Shown: positions 26,552 through 35,512, counted from the first letter of the stretch. The stretch: DNA of 64,000 nucleotides from Bacillota bacterium (GCA_023429785.1 JAEZDD010000003.1:424701-488700); one strand, 5' to 3'. The notes: generated from the sequence alone by a model not told the origin. Numbers and translations: made by a program.

Positions 26552-27346
26552 TTAGATTTTTAATATTCTTTCAGCATTTCTGTGTATGATTAATTCCTTT
26601 TCTTCGTCAGAAAAATTCGCCTGCCTTATCATTTCAAGCTCCTGAGAAGACTTATGCCACGGGCAGTCGCTCGCAAGCAAAATCCTGTCGGCACCGTGAT
26701 TTTTAACAATTCTTTCAAACTGCTCAAGAGGGCAGTTCCCGGCAATAAGTGCGGTATCAAAATACAGCTCTCCCTCAAGCCCGACCAAATATTTCTCGAC
26801 CTCATCCCACATTCGCATTCCCCCAAGATGGGCGATAATCATCGTCATTTGTGGGACAGCCTTAAAGGCTCGCGCTGTATTCTCTGGCTTCGCATGTATA
26901 TTTTCAGGGGAAACCGCATCAAAGCCACCATGAAAAATCACGGGGAGGTCAAGCTCCGCACATTTTTCATAAATGGGGAAAAGCCTTTCTTCATCGATTA
27001 TAAAATCCTGATAATCGGGGTGGAGCTTCACTCCCTTTAGCCCGAGCGCTTTAATCCTCTCAAGCTCTGAAAGTGCATCCTCGCTATCCGGATGAATACT
27101 CCCGAAGGAGATTACTCTTTCATTCTGCTGTGCTTTCGACCAATTATTCAGAAAGGTCTGCTGACTGGGTTTTGTTGCAATAGGGAGCAAAACGCCCTTA
27201 TCGACGCCCCATTCATCAAATTTCTCGAGCATTTCGCCGACTGTCCCTCTGGTATATGCAGAGTGATTAACTGTGTCCTCAAGCTTTTTGATTGCGCGCT
27301 CGGCGACCTTTTCGTCAAAAGCGTGAACGTGAAAATCTATTACCAT
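26552..27346 (-). CDS. Amidohydrolase family 2 metal-dependent hydrolase
   Basis: 264 residues. TIM-barrel metal site motifs: the HxH near the N-terminus (DFHVHAF), FHGGF, AHLGGMRMW and the C-terminal SDCPWH. This is the ACMSD/amidohydrolase-2 group (decarboxylases and hydrolases); substrate unknown. The ATG at 27346 lies 8 nt after AAGGA and 26 bp after the -10 box; more upstream ATGs overlap the ribosome site or promoter. Confidence 0.82.
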   Translation of the reverse strand: MVIDFHVHAFDEKVAERAIKKLEDTVNHSAYTRGTVGEMLEKFDEWGVDKGVLLPIATKPSQQTFLNNWSKAQQNERVISFGSIHPDSEDALSELERIKALGLKGVKLHPDYQDFIIDEERLFPIYEKCAELDLPVIFHGGFDAVSPENIHAKPENTARAFKAVPQMTMIIAHLGGMRMWDEVEKYLVGLEGELYFDTALIAGNCPLEQFERIVKNHGADRILLASDCPWHKSSQELEMIRQANFSDEEKELIIHRNAERILKI

Positions 27347-27371
27347 TTCTGACATCCTTCTTCTTTTTTTC

Positions 27372-27400
27372 ATTATACTAAGTTGTATAAAAAAAAGCAA
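27372..27400 (-). promoter_or_regulatory. Sigma-A promoter for the amidohydrolase
   Basis: Reading leftwards: TTGCTT (27400-27395), 17-bp spacer, TATAAT (27377-27372). Confidence 0.7.
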
Positions 27401-27418
27401 GTGAAATGGAAAAGGCTG

Positions 27419-27562
27419 CTAATTTGCAGCCTTGTTTTTCTTGTATGCTATTAGAACTATTTCCTCGCTGGTGTTTTGTTTTAAAGCGCCCTGAGCGTTG
27501 TTTATCACATCAATTTGCGCCTGAGTAAGTTCGGCTATTGTGTAATCCTTAAAAGCTTCCAT
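27419..27562 (-). CDS. Small uncharacterised protein (47 aa)
   Basis: Starts MEAFKDYTIAEL and ends KKNKAAN. SD AGAGGTG lies 7 nt before the ATG, and the stop sits in a terminator hairpin (GGCTGC/GCAGCC, 27414-27431), so it has the structure of a real monocistronic gene. A Thr-Gln-rich helical first half and a central VLIAYKK strand are visible; no Cys and no signal peptide. Similar short clostridial proteins exist in my recollection, but I cannot name a function. Confidence 0.68.
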   Translation of the reverse strand: MEAFKDYTIAELTQAQIDVINNAQGALKQNTSEEIVLIAYKKNKAAN

Positions 27563-27696
27563 ATAATCACCTCTTAAAGATTATTAACAAAATTCTGCTT
27601 AATATGCGAGGAGAAATGCATGACACTTATAATGGCAATTTTGATAAGAACAACATGTCAAATATATTATAAAATTGCATTTTATTTCATATTATA

Positions 27697-27725
27697 TTGA
27701 CAAAATTTAAATATTGTGTTAAAAT
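27697..27725 (+). promoter_or_regulatory. Sigma-A promoter for the zinc-ribbon protein gene
   Basis: TTGACA at 27697-27702, 17-bp spacer, TAAAAT at 27720-27725. Confidence 0.75.
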
Positions 27726-27764
27726 CTTAATTGTTATATTAAATATTTTTTTAAGGAGAATAAA

Positions 27765-28052
27765 ATGTTTTGTATTAAATGTGGAAAAGACATATTAGAC
27801 ACTGCTGTTATTTGCATACACTGTGGTTCACCTACTCCTAATTTTAATTCCTATAACAATTCTAATGTTCAACCTCAGACTCAACCTATTATTATTAATA
27901 ATTCTTCCTCTTCTTCTGCTTCAGCTGCGGCTGCAGCATCAGCTTCTGGCCCAATGAGGAGACACCATTCAATATTGTTTGATATATTTATGATTTTTAT
28001 TACAGGTGGGCTTTGGATTATTTGGATGCTTTTGAGACCTAAATATTATTAA
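27765..28052 (+). CDS. Zinc-ribbon protein with C-terminal membrane segment
   Basis: 95 residues. N-terminal zinc ribbon (FCIKCGKDI and CIHCGSPTP, two CxxC pairs), then an Asn/Gln-rich and Ser/Ala homopolymeric linker (about 28-62), then a hydrophobic helix (ILFDIFMIFITGGLWIIWML) and a basic end. A tail-anchored-like membrane protein with the ribbon in the cytosol. Function unknown. SD AAGGAG, own promoter and strong terminator. Confidence 0.8.
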   Translation: MFCIKCGKDILDTAVICIHCGSPTPNFNSYNNSNVQPQTQPIIINNSSSSSASAAAAASASGPMRRHHSILFDIFMIFITGGLWIIWMLLRPKYY

Positions 28053-28072
28053 TTGTTTATTTACTGAATTTT

Positions 28073-28108
28073 AAACCCCCGACTATCTTTTGGTAGTCGG
28101 GGGTTTTG
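28073..28108 (+). terminator. Terminator of the zinc-ribbon gene
   Basis: 13-bp G/C-rich stem AAACCCCCGACTA and complement, 7-9 nt loop, T-run. Confidence 0.85.
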
Positions 28109-28289
28109 AATTTATTATCTTTTTGATTATATTAATTATACATCATGCGAGCTTTTATGCCGAGCTGTTTCATATTGAATTTTTAAATTCTTCAACCATT
28201 TTTTTGTTAAAAGTCTGATTAAATATTGTTATTAACACTTCCTGACGCTTTTTCATATATTGTAATAATTATTATTAGGAGGTAAACTT

Positions 28290-28721
28290 ATGATTTATAA
28301 TAGAAACCCCCGCGACATATGGCAGCAACAGAGTATTCGCGCTGACACTGTTCCTTCTGAACAGCCTTCTCCACCCACTCCACCGCTGGACCCGGAATGC
28401 CCGGCCATTATTGTCTTTAGAATCACTTCAAATGGTCGTGTTCTCCCAGTGAATAATGCAAAGGTAACAGTAACCAGGGACACAGGCGTCGGACCTAATT
28501 TTTTTAAAATAGTTTATTCTAATTCAAGCGGAAAAACTCCGCCTATGTGTGTTGATGCACCACCAATTATATATTCTCAAACGCCTACCGGCACGATACC
28601 ATACTACACCTATAGTGCAATAATTGAGGCAGATGGATATAATACTGTAGCTATTGGAGATATTAGGACCTTTAGAGGGATTTCAACCACCCAGCCTATT
28701 ATTCTTTTCCCTAAACACTAA
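28290..28721 (+). CDS. Carboxypeptidase-regulatory-like beta-sandwich protein
   Basis: 143 residues, no signal peptide. After a Pro-rich N-terminus (SPPTPPLDP), the rest reads as one Ig/CarboxypepD regulatory-like domain: VLPVNNAKVTVTRD, then SNSSGKTPPM, and YSAIIEADGYNTVAIGDI, the 'A-x-V-x-V ... T-D-x-x-G ... V-x-A-x-G-Y' pattern. It is 18 bp upstream of the SpoIID/peptidoglycan-binding gene and so probably its partner; both lack export signals, as do many spore-associated proteins. SD AGGAGG. Confidence 0.72.
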   Translation: MIYNRNPRDIWQQQSIRADTVPSEQPSPPTPPLDPECPAIIVFRITSNGRVLPVNNAKVTVTRDTGVGPNFFKIVYSNSSGKTPPMCVDAPPIIYSQTPTGTIPYYTYSAIIEADGYNTVAIGDIRTFRGISTTQPIILFPKH

Positions 28722-28739
28722 TGAAAAGGAGGACTTAAT

Positions 28740-30104
28740 ATGGCAGTCAATGAAATCCCTTATATTCCGGAAAATATCCGTGTCAAGCTGGGAGCACCAA
28801 ACTCTGACGCTGAAATTGTTACAGTTCCCTTTATTTATTATATTAAAAACGTGGTATCAAGTGAAATATATCCGACATGGCCGGACAGCGCAATAAGAGC
28901 AAATATTTATGCAGCGCTTTCCTTCGCATTAAACAGGATATATACCGAATGGTATCCCAGCAAGGGTTATGACTTTGATATTACCAGCTCAACCTCTTTT
29001 GACCAGAAATATATCCCCGACAAGGAAATTTATGATAACATCGCCGTTATCGTCGATAATATTTTTAACAGCTACGTCAGAAAAAAAGGAACTATAGGAC
29101 CAATGTTCACAGCTTTTTGTAACGGAACAACCGTGACCTGTGATGGGCTTTCTCAATGGGGAACAGTCGCTTTGGCAAATCAAGGGAAAAACTCATTTGA
29201 AATCCTCCAGAATTATTACGGAAATGACATTGAAATTGTCAGCAATGTCCCCGTGTCCCCAGATATTGCGTCCTATCCGGGGAAGCCTTTGGGGCTTGGC
29301 GATATAGGAAATGATGTCGCAAATATTGAAATCAAGCTTAACAGAATTCAACGGGATTATCCGGCTATCCCAAGACTTGCGGATATTGACGGTGTGTATG
29401 GCCCTCTGACCGGCGGCTCTGTTTTAAAATTTCAGGAAATTTTCAACCTCCCTCAAACCGGTGAAGTTGACAAGGCGACCTGGTATAAAATAAACTATAT
29501 ATATGCTTCAGTTAAAAAGCTTGGCGAATTGACCTCTGAAGGAGTTGGCTATCAGGAGCTTCTCAGACCTTATACCAGAGATTTGGCTATTGGTTCAACC
29601 AGCTTTGAAGTTATCGCTCTCCAATACTACTTATTGCTTATAGGTAACATTCTCACGGATATTAACCCGCCTGAGATAACCGGAGTTTTCGATGAGCAAA
29701 CCAGAAATTCTTTAATACAGTTTCAAAAGCACGAGGGTTTGCCAGAGACCGGAACTGTTACCGAAACGACAAAACGAGCATTAGAAGAAGAATATCAGAA
29801 GATAGTGAAAAATGTCCCCGCTGACATAAGTGAAAAATTCCCTTATCTGTATCCAGGGAAGGTTATCACTCTTGGCACTAAATCCGATAAGGTCACCGAT
29901 TTGCAGAATTACTTAAATGTAATCGCTAAAAAATACAACTTCATTTCTCCTGTCCCTGTTTCAAATATCTATGATACAGATACTGAAAAACAAATTAAGG
30001 AGATTCAGAAAAAATATGTTATTCCTCTCACCGGGACTGTCGGCCCTGTTACCTGGTACTATACCATTCAGCTTTATAAGGATGCCGCCGGCATTCCGAC
30101 TTAG
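28740..30104 (+). CDS. SpoIID-like domain protein with peptidoglycan-binding repeats
   Basis: 454 residues. The first ~180 resemble the SpoIID/LytB fold (ALSFALNRIYTEWYPSKGYD, TVTCDGLSQWGTVALANQG, ILQNYYGNDIEI). Three PG_binding_1-like repeats follow: about 190-250 (LGDIGNDVANIEIKLNRI ... KFQEIFNLPQTGEVD), 285-345 and 375-445, each with the 'FQ ... G-L-x-x-T-G' pattern. No signal peptide. SpoIID trims peptidoglycan at engulfment; this compact cytosolic-looking version with cell-wall repeats suggests a spore or mother-cell wall role, by inference only. Confidence 0.78.
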   Translation: MAVNEIPYIPENIRVKLGAPNSDAEIVTVPFIYYIKNVVSSEIYPTWPDSAIRANIYAALSFALNRIYTEWYPSKGYDFDITSSTSFDQKYIPDKEIYDNIAVIVDNIFNSYVRKKGTIGPMFTAFCNGTTVTCDGLSQWGTVALANQGKNSFEILQNYYGNDIEIVSNVPVSPDIASYPGKPLGLGDIGNDVANIEIKLNRIQRDYPAIPRLADIDGVYGPLTGGSVLKFQEIFNLPQTGEVDKATWYKINYIYASVKKLGELTSEGVGYQELLRPYTRDLAIGSTSFEVIALQYYLLLIGNILTDINPPEITGVFDEQTRNSLIQFQKHEGLPETGTVTETTKRALEEEYQKIVKNVPADISEKFPYLYPGKVITLGTKSDKVTDLQNYLNVIAKKYNFISPVPVSNIYDTDTEKQIKEIQKKYVIPLTGTVGPVTWYYTIQLYKDAAGIPT

Positions 30105-30123
30105 CGCTTCAAGTTTTTTTGAC

Positions 30124-30165
30124 AATAACCTGTTTAAATGCCAGTCAGCAGATAGACAGGTTATT
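30124..30165 (+). terminator. Weak terminator-like hairpin after the SpoIID-like gene
   Basis: 10-bp perfect stem AATAACCTGT/ACAGGTTATT with a 22-nt loop; the T-tract downstream is poor. Confidence 0.4.
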
Positions 30166-30325
30166 ATATGCCTTTTTATGATTTTTAAATATAACTGCCT
30201 CAGGCATAGCGTTTTTCTATAAATAATTACATAAATTTTACCAAAACTACATTAAGTTTAAATAGTCATTTGATAAAATCATAAAAAAAGATTATTCTGA
30301 ATATACTGATTGGATTTTAAAAATT

Positions 30326-30354
30326 TACCTGTCGATTAAAGGACGGGTATTTTT
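30326..30354 (+). terminator. Terminator-like hairpin just before the phospholipase gene
   Basis: TACCTGTC/GACGGGTA stem with a T-run, ending about 20 nt before the gene start. Either the true end of the upstream transcript or an attenuator in the leader. Confidence 0.5.
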
Positions 30355-30374
30355 AATATGGGGAGTGAATTTTT

Positions 30375-31151
30375 ATGCCGGCAGTTGCAGCTCATTATCA
30401 GCTTGGACAGCTAGTTATTTCAGATTTAAGTCAAAAGCTGAAAAATATAATAAACAGCAATAAGCGGATGTATGATTTGGGCTTGCAGGGGCCTGATATT
30501 CTGTTTTTTTATAGGCCTTTTAAAGACAATGAAACAAAGAAAAAGGGCGAGGATATTCACCATAACAGTGCTGTGGGATTTTTTAAGACCGCACTTTCCG
30601 GCGATGCGGCTTTAAATGAAAAAGCTCTGGCATATCTTATCGGTGCCTGTTGTCATTATGCGCTTGACAGAAGCTGTCACCCGTATGTAATGAACCAGTC
30701 CCATACGGATTTTGACCATCAGCGGATTGAATCTGATTTTGATTGTGCAATAATAAGGCAATACAGCATGAGCTTCAAAAGGCACAAGTATGTTCCCACC
30801 CGTGAGGTCTGCTTCGAGAGTATAGCTGACATTTACAAATGTATTTCAGCTGAGGATATTAAGGAGGCGGTATGCTCTATGCACTGCACAATTCGGCTTT
30901 TTGAGCATAGAAAAATTGTTCAGTTGGCTGAACGCCTCGCCGGAAGGGTCAATTCACTTTCCAGCCTATGTATTAACAAGCGAAGTCAGAATGCTTTATG
31001 TATACATAAAATGATGTTGTTTTTTAAACAGGCACAAAAGGATGCCATTAAGCTCATTGATGAGATATTCTCTGCTTATCAGAATAAAAGCAGTAATATA
31101 AAAGGCTTTGACGAAAATTTTGAGGGAAGTATCAGGGCTAATAATTTTTAG
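30375..31151 (+). CDS. Zinc-dependent phospholipase C family protein
   Basis: 258 residues. The His/Asp pattern of the Zn_dep_PLPC fold is present: an N-terminal AHYQLGQ, QGPDILFFY, DIHHNSAVGFF, GACCHYALDRSCHPYV and HQRIESDFD. No signal peptide, unlike secreted clostridial alpha-toxins, so it is more likely a housekeeping relative of unknown substrate. SD GGGGAG. Confidence 0.82.
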   Translation: MPAVAAHYQLGQLVISDLSQKLKNIINSNKRMYDLGLQGPDILFFYRPFKDNETKKKGEDIHHNSAVGFFKTALSGDAALNEKALAYLIGACCHYALDRSCHPYVMNQSHTDFDHQRIESDFDCAIIRQYSMSFKRHKYVPTREVCFESIADIYKCISAEDIKEAVCSMHCTIRLFEHRKIVQLAERLAGRVNSLSSLCINKRSQNALCIHKMMLFFKQAQKDAIKLIDEIFSAYQNKSSNIKGFDENFEGSIRANNF

Positions 31152-31188
31152 AACTATATCTGTTTGGCGGAAAGGAATGTAAATAAAA

Positions 31189-32484
31189 ATGAAGTTTACA
31201 AAAAATGAGAAAAGCTGGATTCTATATGACTGGGCGAATTCTGCATACGCAACAATAATGCTGGCGGCGGTTTTCCCTATATTTTTTACCAGTGTCTGCA
31301 AGGCAGCGGGACAAAGCGGTGATATGTGGTGGGGCATAGGGACATCTGTTTCAACCGCTATCGTTGCTATACTGTCCCCTATTTTAGGCGCTTTCGGCGA
31401 TTATAAGGGGCTAAAGAAAAACCTTCTGACCGGATTTTTGATGACAGGTCTTGTGTTCACCGGACTGTGTGCATTCGTGAACAGCTGGCAGCTGATGCTC
31501 ATTGGATATACAATATCCTACATAGGCTTTTCGGGCTCATGCCTTTTTTACGACAGCTTTATTACCGACGTTACTACCCCTGAGCGAATGGATAAGGTAT
31601 CCGCATGGGGATATGGAATGGGGTATATCGGCGGAAGCACGATACCGTTTATTGCTTCAATAGCTCTTATAACCTTCGGTGAAAATTTCGGCATTGATGC
31701 AACAATGGCTGTGAAAATATCCTTGTTGATAACTGTTGTCTGGTGGGGAGCATTTTCTATCCCTTTGCTGAAAAATTGTAAGCAGCTTTATGGAAGTGAA
31801 ATCCCTGATAAAAATATCGTCAAGAACACTTTAACCTCACTCAAAAGCTGTATCATCAGTATGACAAAAAATAAAGGAATTCTGTTTTTTATTATTTCTT
31901 ATTTTTTCTATATTGATGGCGTGAATACTGTTATTAATATGGCGACGGCTTATGGAAGCGCACTTGGGCTTGATAGCGTCGGAATGATTTTAGCACTTTT
32001 AGTGACACAGGTTATTGCCTTCCCCTGCGCAATTTTGTTCGGGAAGCTTTCAGAGAAAGCCGGAACAATAAAAATGCTAATCAGCGCTATAATTATTTAC
32101 TTTTTAATATGTATACTCGGCTTCATAATGGGCTTTGGTATGGAGGAAGGGTTCTTATCTCTGTCTCAGGCTAACATAATGTTCTGGGTTCTCGCCGCTT
32201 TGGTCGGAACAGTTCAGGGTGGAATTCAAGCCTTGTCCCGCTCATATTTCGGGAAGCTTGTCCCTAAGGAAAAGTCAAATGAATATTTCGGCGTTTTCGA
32301 TATATTCGGGAAGTTCGCCGCTATACTCGGCCCTATGCTTTATGCAGTTGTGAAAGCAACAACAGGAAGAAGCTCCTTCGCAATTCTGGCGATAATTCTC
32401 CTTTTTGCTATCGGTCTGACTTCAATGCTGATGGGCAGAAAGCATTATAATAAGGCAGAGATAAAAACGCCGTCAAAGCTATAA
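31189..32484 (+). CDS. MFS transporter, UMF1/Atg22-like
   Basis: 431 residues, about twelve membrane helices. The N-terminal YDWANSAYATIMLAAVFPIFF and later FGKLSEKAG, GGIQALSRSYFGKLVPKEKSNEYFG segments are hallmarks of the UMF1 group related to the yeast vacuolar effluxer Atg22. Substrate unknown, possibly amino acids. It follows the phospholipase-like gene by 37 bp and may be co-transcribed. Confidence 0.85.
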   Translation: MKFTKNEKSWILYDWANSAYATIMLAAVFPIFFTSVCKAAGQSGDMWWGIGTSVSTAIVAILSPILGAFGDYKGLKKNLLTGFLMTGLVFTGLCAFVNSWQLMLIGYTISYIGFSGSCLFYDSFITDVTTPERMDKVSAWGYGMGYIGGSTIPFIASIALITFGENFGIDATMAVKISLLITVVWWGAFSIPLLKNCKQLYGSEIPDKNIVKNTLTSLKSCIISMTKNKGILFFIISYFFYIDGVNTVINMATAYGSALGLDSVGMILALLVTQVIAFPCAILFGKLSEKAGTIKMLISAIIIYFLICILGFIMGFGMEEGFLSLSQANIMFWVLAALVGTVQGGIQALSRSYFGKLVPKEKSNEYFGVFDIFGKFAAILGPMLYAVVKATTGRSSFAILAIILLFAIGLTSMLMGRKHYNKAEIKTPSKL

Positions 32485-32501
32485 TACGCTTTAATTAAAT
32501 C

Positions 32502-32532
32502 GCCGGGTGATTTTTTCACTCGGCTTATTTTT
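32502..32532 (+). terminator. Terminator of the MFS gene
   Basis: 9-bp stem GCCGGGTGA/TCACTCGGC (one wobble), T-rich tail. Confidence 0.78.
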
Positions 32533-32654
32533 TATGCTTGGCTTTTATTTTTTTATTTAGAATTTGTTTAGCGGTATATGCAGCTTATAAAAATCTGAAA
32601 TGCCATCAATATGTTGCAATTTAAAGTATAGACGTTGAGTGATTAGTCATGTTG

Positions 32655-32683
32655 TTGAAAAATTCACAAAATATCGCTACAAT
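32655..32683 (+). promoter_or_regulatory. Sigma-A promoter for the DUF1538-PII operon
   Basis: TTGAAA at 32655-32660, 17-bp spacer, TACAAT at 32678-32683, about 80 bp before the start. Confidence 0.6.
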
Positions 32684-32762
32684 ATAATATATGATGCTGT
32701 TATATCAACTTTTTGATTGTGCATAATATTTTTATAGGCTGATATTGAAAGGAAGTGAATAT

Positions 32763-34253
32763 ATGAATATAATAACAGAAAAGGGAAAAGAGGTTTTATT
32801 CTCCGTTCTTCCTATTACAATTATTGTGTTAATATTAAATTTTACACTTACGCCGCTTGATACGCCACTTCTAATAAGATTTATTATTGGAGCAATATTA
32901 ATTATTTTAGGTTTATCTGTATTCTTGTTTGGTGTAGATATTGGTATCACTCCGCTCGGAAAGCACATGGGTTCATTTTTAACAAAGACTAATAAGCTAT
33001 GGATAGTGGTAATCACAGGGATTATACTTGGATTTTTTATTTCGGTTGCTGAGCCTGATTTGCATATACTTGCCGGTCAGGTTGACACAGTTACACATGG
33101 TTTATTGTCTAAAATGGGCATGGTTATTATTGTATCCGTTGGCATTGCGTTAATGCTCTCTTTAGGCTTGATTAGAATTGTGTTTAATTTTCCGTTATAT
33201 AAGTTATTAACAATTCTATATTTCATTATATTCCTTTTAGCCTTGTTCACCTCTTCAGGTTTTTTAGCTATATCCTTTGATGCTTCCGGAGCAACTACCG
33301 GTGCTTTGACTGTTCCTTTTGTTTTGGCTCTTGCGCTTGGAGTTTCCTCCTTAAAGAAGGATAGCAAGGCATCTGAAAAGGATAGCTTTGGTCTGGTTGG
33401 AGTTACATCAACCGGTGCCATCATAGCTGTAATGATAATGAGTATATTCGTAAGTAATGATAATATTTCCGGCAGTCTTGATAATAATATTGTTCAGTCA
33501 GATTCTATTGTTGCTCCATTTATAAATAAGCTTCCGCATTTATTGGTTGAAATATTTTTTGCGCTGTTACCTGTTTTGTTAATCTTCTTAATTTTTCAAA
33601 TAATATCTTTTAAGCTGCCGAAAAAAGCAGTTATAAAGATTCTAAAAGGGTTTCTATACACATTTGTAGGCTTGGTTTTATTTTTAACAGGTGTAAATGC
33701 AGGCTTTATGGATGTTGGGAACATTTTGGGTCAACGTTTAGCATCACTTGATAATATGTCCTATCTTGTTATTATTGGTTTTGTTTTAGGGCTTGTTACA
33801 ATATTGGCGGAGCCTGCTGTATACGTTTTAACGCATCAGGTTGAGACTGTTACCAGCGGCTATGTTAAGAGAAGGGTTGTGCTGCTTGCACTATCTATCG
33901 GCGTTGGCATTGCCGTGGCTTTATCCATGCTGAGAATAATTGTTCCAGAAATTCAGCTTTGGCATTATTTGCTGCCGGGGTATATAATTTCTATAATTTT
34001 AAGCTTTTTCACCCCCAAGCTGTTTGTCGGCATCGCATTCGATTCCGGAGGGGTTGCTTCGGGGCCTATGACCGCCACCTTTATTCTTGCCTTTGCTCAG
34101 GGGGCTGCACAGGCTTTAGAGGGTGCAAATGTTTTAGTGGACGGCTTTGGCATGATTGCAATGGTAGCATTAACCCCGATTTTGGCTTTACAGACATTAG
34201 GACTTATTTTTAAACTTAAATCCTCAAGGGGAGGGATAAAAAGGTATGAATAA
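32763..34253 (+). CDS. DUF1538 membrane permease
   Basis: 496 residues, about twelve to fourteen membrane helices in two homologous halves. The repeats align at AEPDLHILAGQVDTVT versus AEPAVYVLTHQVETVT and at AISFDASGATTGALTVPF versus GIAFDSGGVASGPMTATF. These invariant acidic and small-residue motifs within re-entrant-looking segments suggest a pore or substrate site; the substrate is unknown. ATG at 32763 follows AAAGGAAG by 7 nt. The PII-like gene overlaps its end by 8 nt, pointing to regulation of transport by a PII-type sensor. Confidence 0.87.
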   Translation: MNIITEKGKEVLFSVLPITIIVLILNFTLTPLDTPLLIRFIIGAILIILGLSVFLFGVDIGITPLGKHMGSFLTKTNKLWIVVITGIILGFFISVAEPDLHILAGQVDTVTHGLLSKMGMVIIVSVGIALMLSLGLIRIVFNFPLYKLLTILYFIIFLLALFTSSGFLAISFDASGATTGALTVPFVLALALGVSSLKKDSKASEKDSFGLVGVTSTGAIIAVMIMSIFVSNDNISGSLDNNIVQSDSIVAPFINKLPHLLVEIFFALLPVLLIFLIFQIISFKLPKKAVIKILKGFLYTFVGLVLFLTGVNAGFMDVGNILGQRLASLDNMSYLVIIGFVLGLVTILAEPAVYVLTHQVETVTSGYVKRRVVLLALSIGVGIAVALSMLRIIVPEIQLWHYLLPGYIISIILSFFTPKLFVGIAFDSGGVASGPMTATFILAFAQGAAQALEGANVLVDGFGMIAMVALTPILALQTLGLIFKLKSSRGGIKRYE

Positions 34254-34905
34254 TTATTCAGACAAATGTGATATTGAACTGATATGTATAATTGTTAACA
34301 ACGGTTTGGGCAGTAAAATTTTAAAAGCTGCAAAGCAGCATGGAATTTTAGGTGGCACTGTATTTTTGGGTAAGGGTACTGTTAAGAACAAGGTTCTGGA
34401 ATTTTTAGATCTTGCCGATATTGATAAAGAGCTTGTTATTATGCTTTCAGATAAAAAGACGGCTGATAATGCTCTTGAAGAGCTGGACAAAGTTTTTGCA
34501 TTTAATAAGCCAAACCACGGCATAGCATTCAGCACTTCGGTTAAGAGTTTAATTGGAACTCACCAGTGCAGAAATATTAATCAGTATAGGAGTGAGAATG
34601 ATATTATGTATGATGCTATTTATGTAATTGTTGAAAAAGGCAAAGCAGAATTTGTGGTTGATGCTGCAACTAAAGTCGGAGCGAAGGGCGGAACTATTAT
34701 TAACGCAAGAGGCTCTGGCATACATGAGACAAGCAAGCTGTTTTCAATGGACATAGAGCCGGAGAGAGAAATTGTCCTTATCTTATCAGAATGTATTAAT
34801 ACTGAAATGATTACTGCTTCTATCAGCGAGGAGCTTAAAATCGATGAACCGGGTAATGGGATTATTTTCATTCAAGGTGTAAATAATGTTTATGGCGTAT
34901 ATTAA
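34246..34905 (+). CDS. Tandem PII-like signal protein
   Basis: 219 residues made of two PII-like ferredoxin-fold domains (about 8-105 and 114-216). Each has the 'A-A-x-x-x-G-x-x-G-G-T-x-x-x-x-G-x-G' core: AAKQHGILGGTVFLGKGT in the first and AATKVGAKGGTIINARGSG in the second, then a strand pair ending NHGIAFS and GNGIIFI. Canonical PII is a trimer of single domains that binds ATP/ADP/2-oxoglutarate or other nucleotides; a tandem fusion would need a different oligomer. Translationally coupled to the DUF1538 permease, so probably its regulator. Confidence 0.83.
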   Translation: MNNYSDKCDIELICIIVNNGLGSKILKAAKQHGILGGTVFLGKGTVKNKVLEFLDLADIDKELVIMLSDKKTADNALEELDKVFAFNKPNHGIAFSTSVKSLIGTHQCRNINQYRSENDIMYDAIYVIVEKGKAEFVVDAATKVGAKGGTIINARGSGIHETSKLFSMDIEPEREIVLILSECINTEMITASISEELKIDEPGNGIIFIQGVNNVYGVY

Positions 34906-34942
34906 TTAGGCAGATATAAATGATACAAATTATAGTTAGGAT

Positions 34943-34973
34943 AAGTCAGCTTTTAGGAGCTGGCTTTTTTTAT
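34943..34973 (+). terminator. Terminator of the DUF1538-PII operon
   Basis: 9-bp stem AAGTCAGCT/AGCTGGCTT (one wobble), T-run. Confidence 0.78.
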
Positions 34974-34997
34974 TCTGTTTTCATATATTGGACTAAG

Positions 34998-35045
34998 AAA
35001 AAACAGTAGTGCAATTCAAGCTTAGGTGTTTGAATGCAGCTACTG
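34998..35045 (-). terminator. Terminator of the cupin gene
   Basis: Long hairpin (CAGTAG...CTACTG outer arms, ATTCAA/TTGAAT inner) with TTTTTT on the minus strand, 40 bp past the stop. Confidence 0.75.
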
Positions 35046-35083
35046 CTTCATATTAATTAACCATATAGAAAGTCTTTCGCTTA

Positions 35084-35512
35084 TTAACGCACTTGGGCAT
35101 CTTGCTTCGTCACATGGACAGTGCCGAAAGGATGTTTTGGCGGTGCATAAATTGAATAGAGCTTTAGTGGTATACGTCCTGTGTTGACTATATTATGCCA
35201 TGTATTAGCCGGGACAATTATTGCATCACCGGGATTCACTCTTTGTTGGAAATTCAAATTGTTCATATTGCTTCCCATCATCACGATGCCCTGCCCTTGC
35301 TCAACACGTAAAAACTGGTCAATATTTGGATGTATTTCCGTCCCAATATCACCATCCGGATTAATGCTCATTAATGTAAGCTGCATATTGGCACCCGTCC
35401 ACACAACCGTGCGGAAGTTTTTATTTTGAAGAGTGGCTCTCTCAATATTAAAGACTAATGGGTTTGGCCCAAAATCCTTTAGTGTACCCATATTTTGAAT
35501 ATTATAGCTCAT
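35084..35512 (-). CDS. Cupin domain protein
   Basis: 142 residues, one cupin beta-barrel. Motif 1 reads GTEIHPNIDQFLRVEQGQG (only one of the usual two His, plus an Asp) and motif 2 PGDAIIVPANTWHNIVNTG. The reduced metal-ligand set makes the metal and substrate uncertain. Flanked by unrelated genes; monocistronic with its own terminator. Confidence 0.82.
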   Translation of the reverse strand: MSYNIQNMGTLKDFGPNPLVFNIERATLQNKNFRTVVWTGANMQLTLMSINPDGDIGTEIHPNIDQFLRVEQGQGIVMMGSNMNNLNFQQRVNPGDAIIVPANTWHNIVNTGRIPLKLYSIYAPPKHPFGTVHVTKQDAQVR

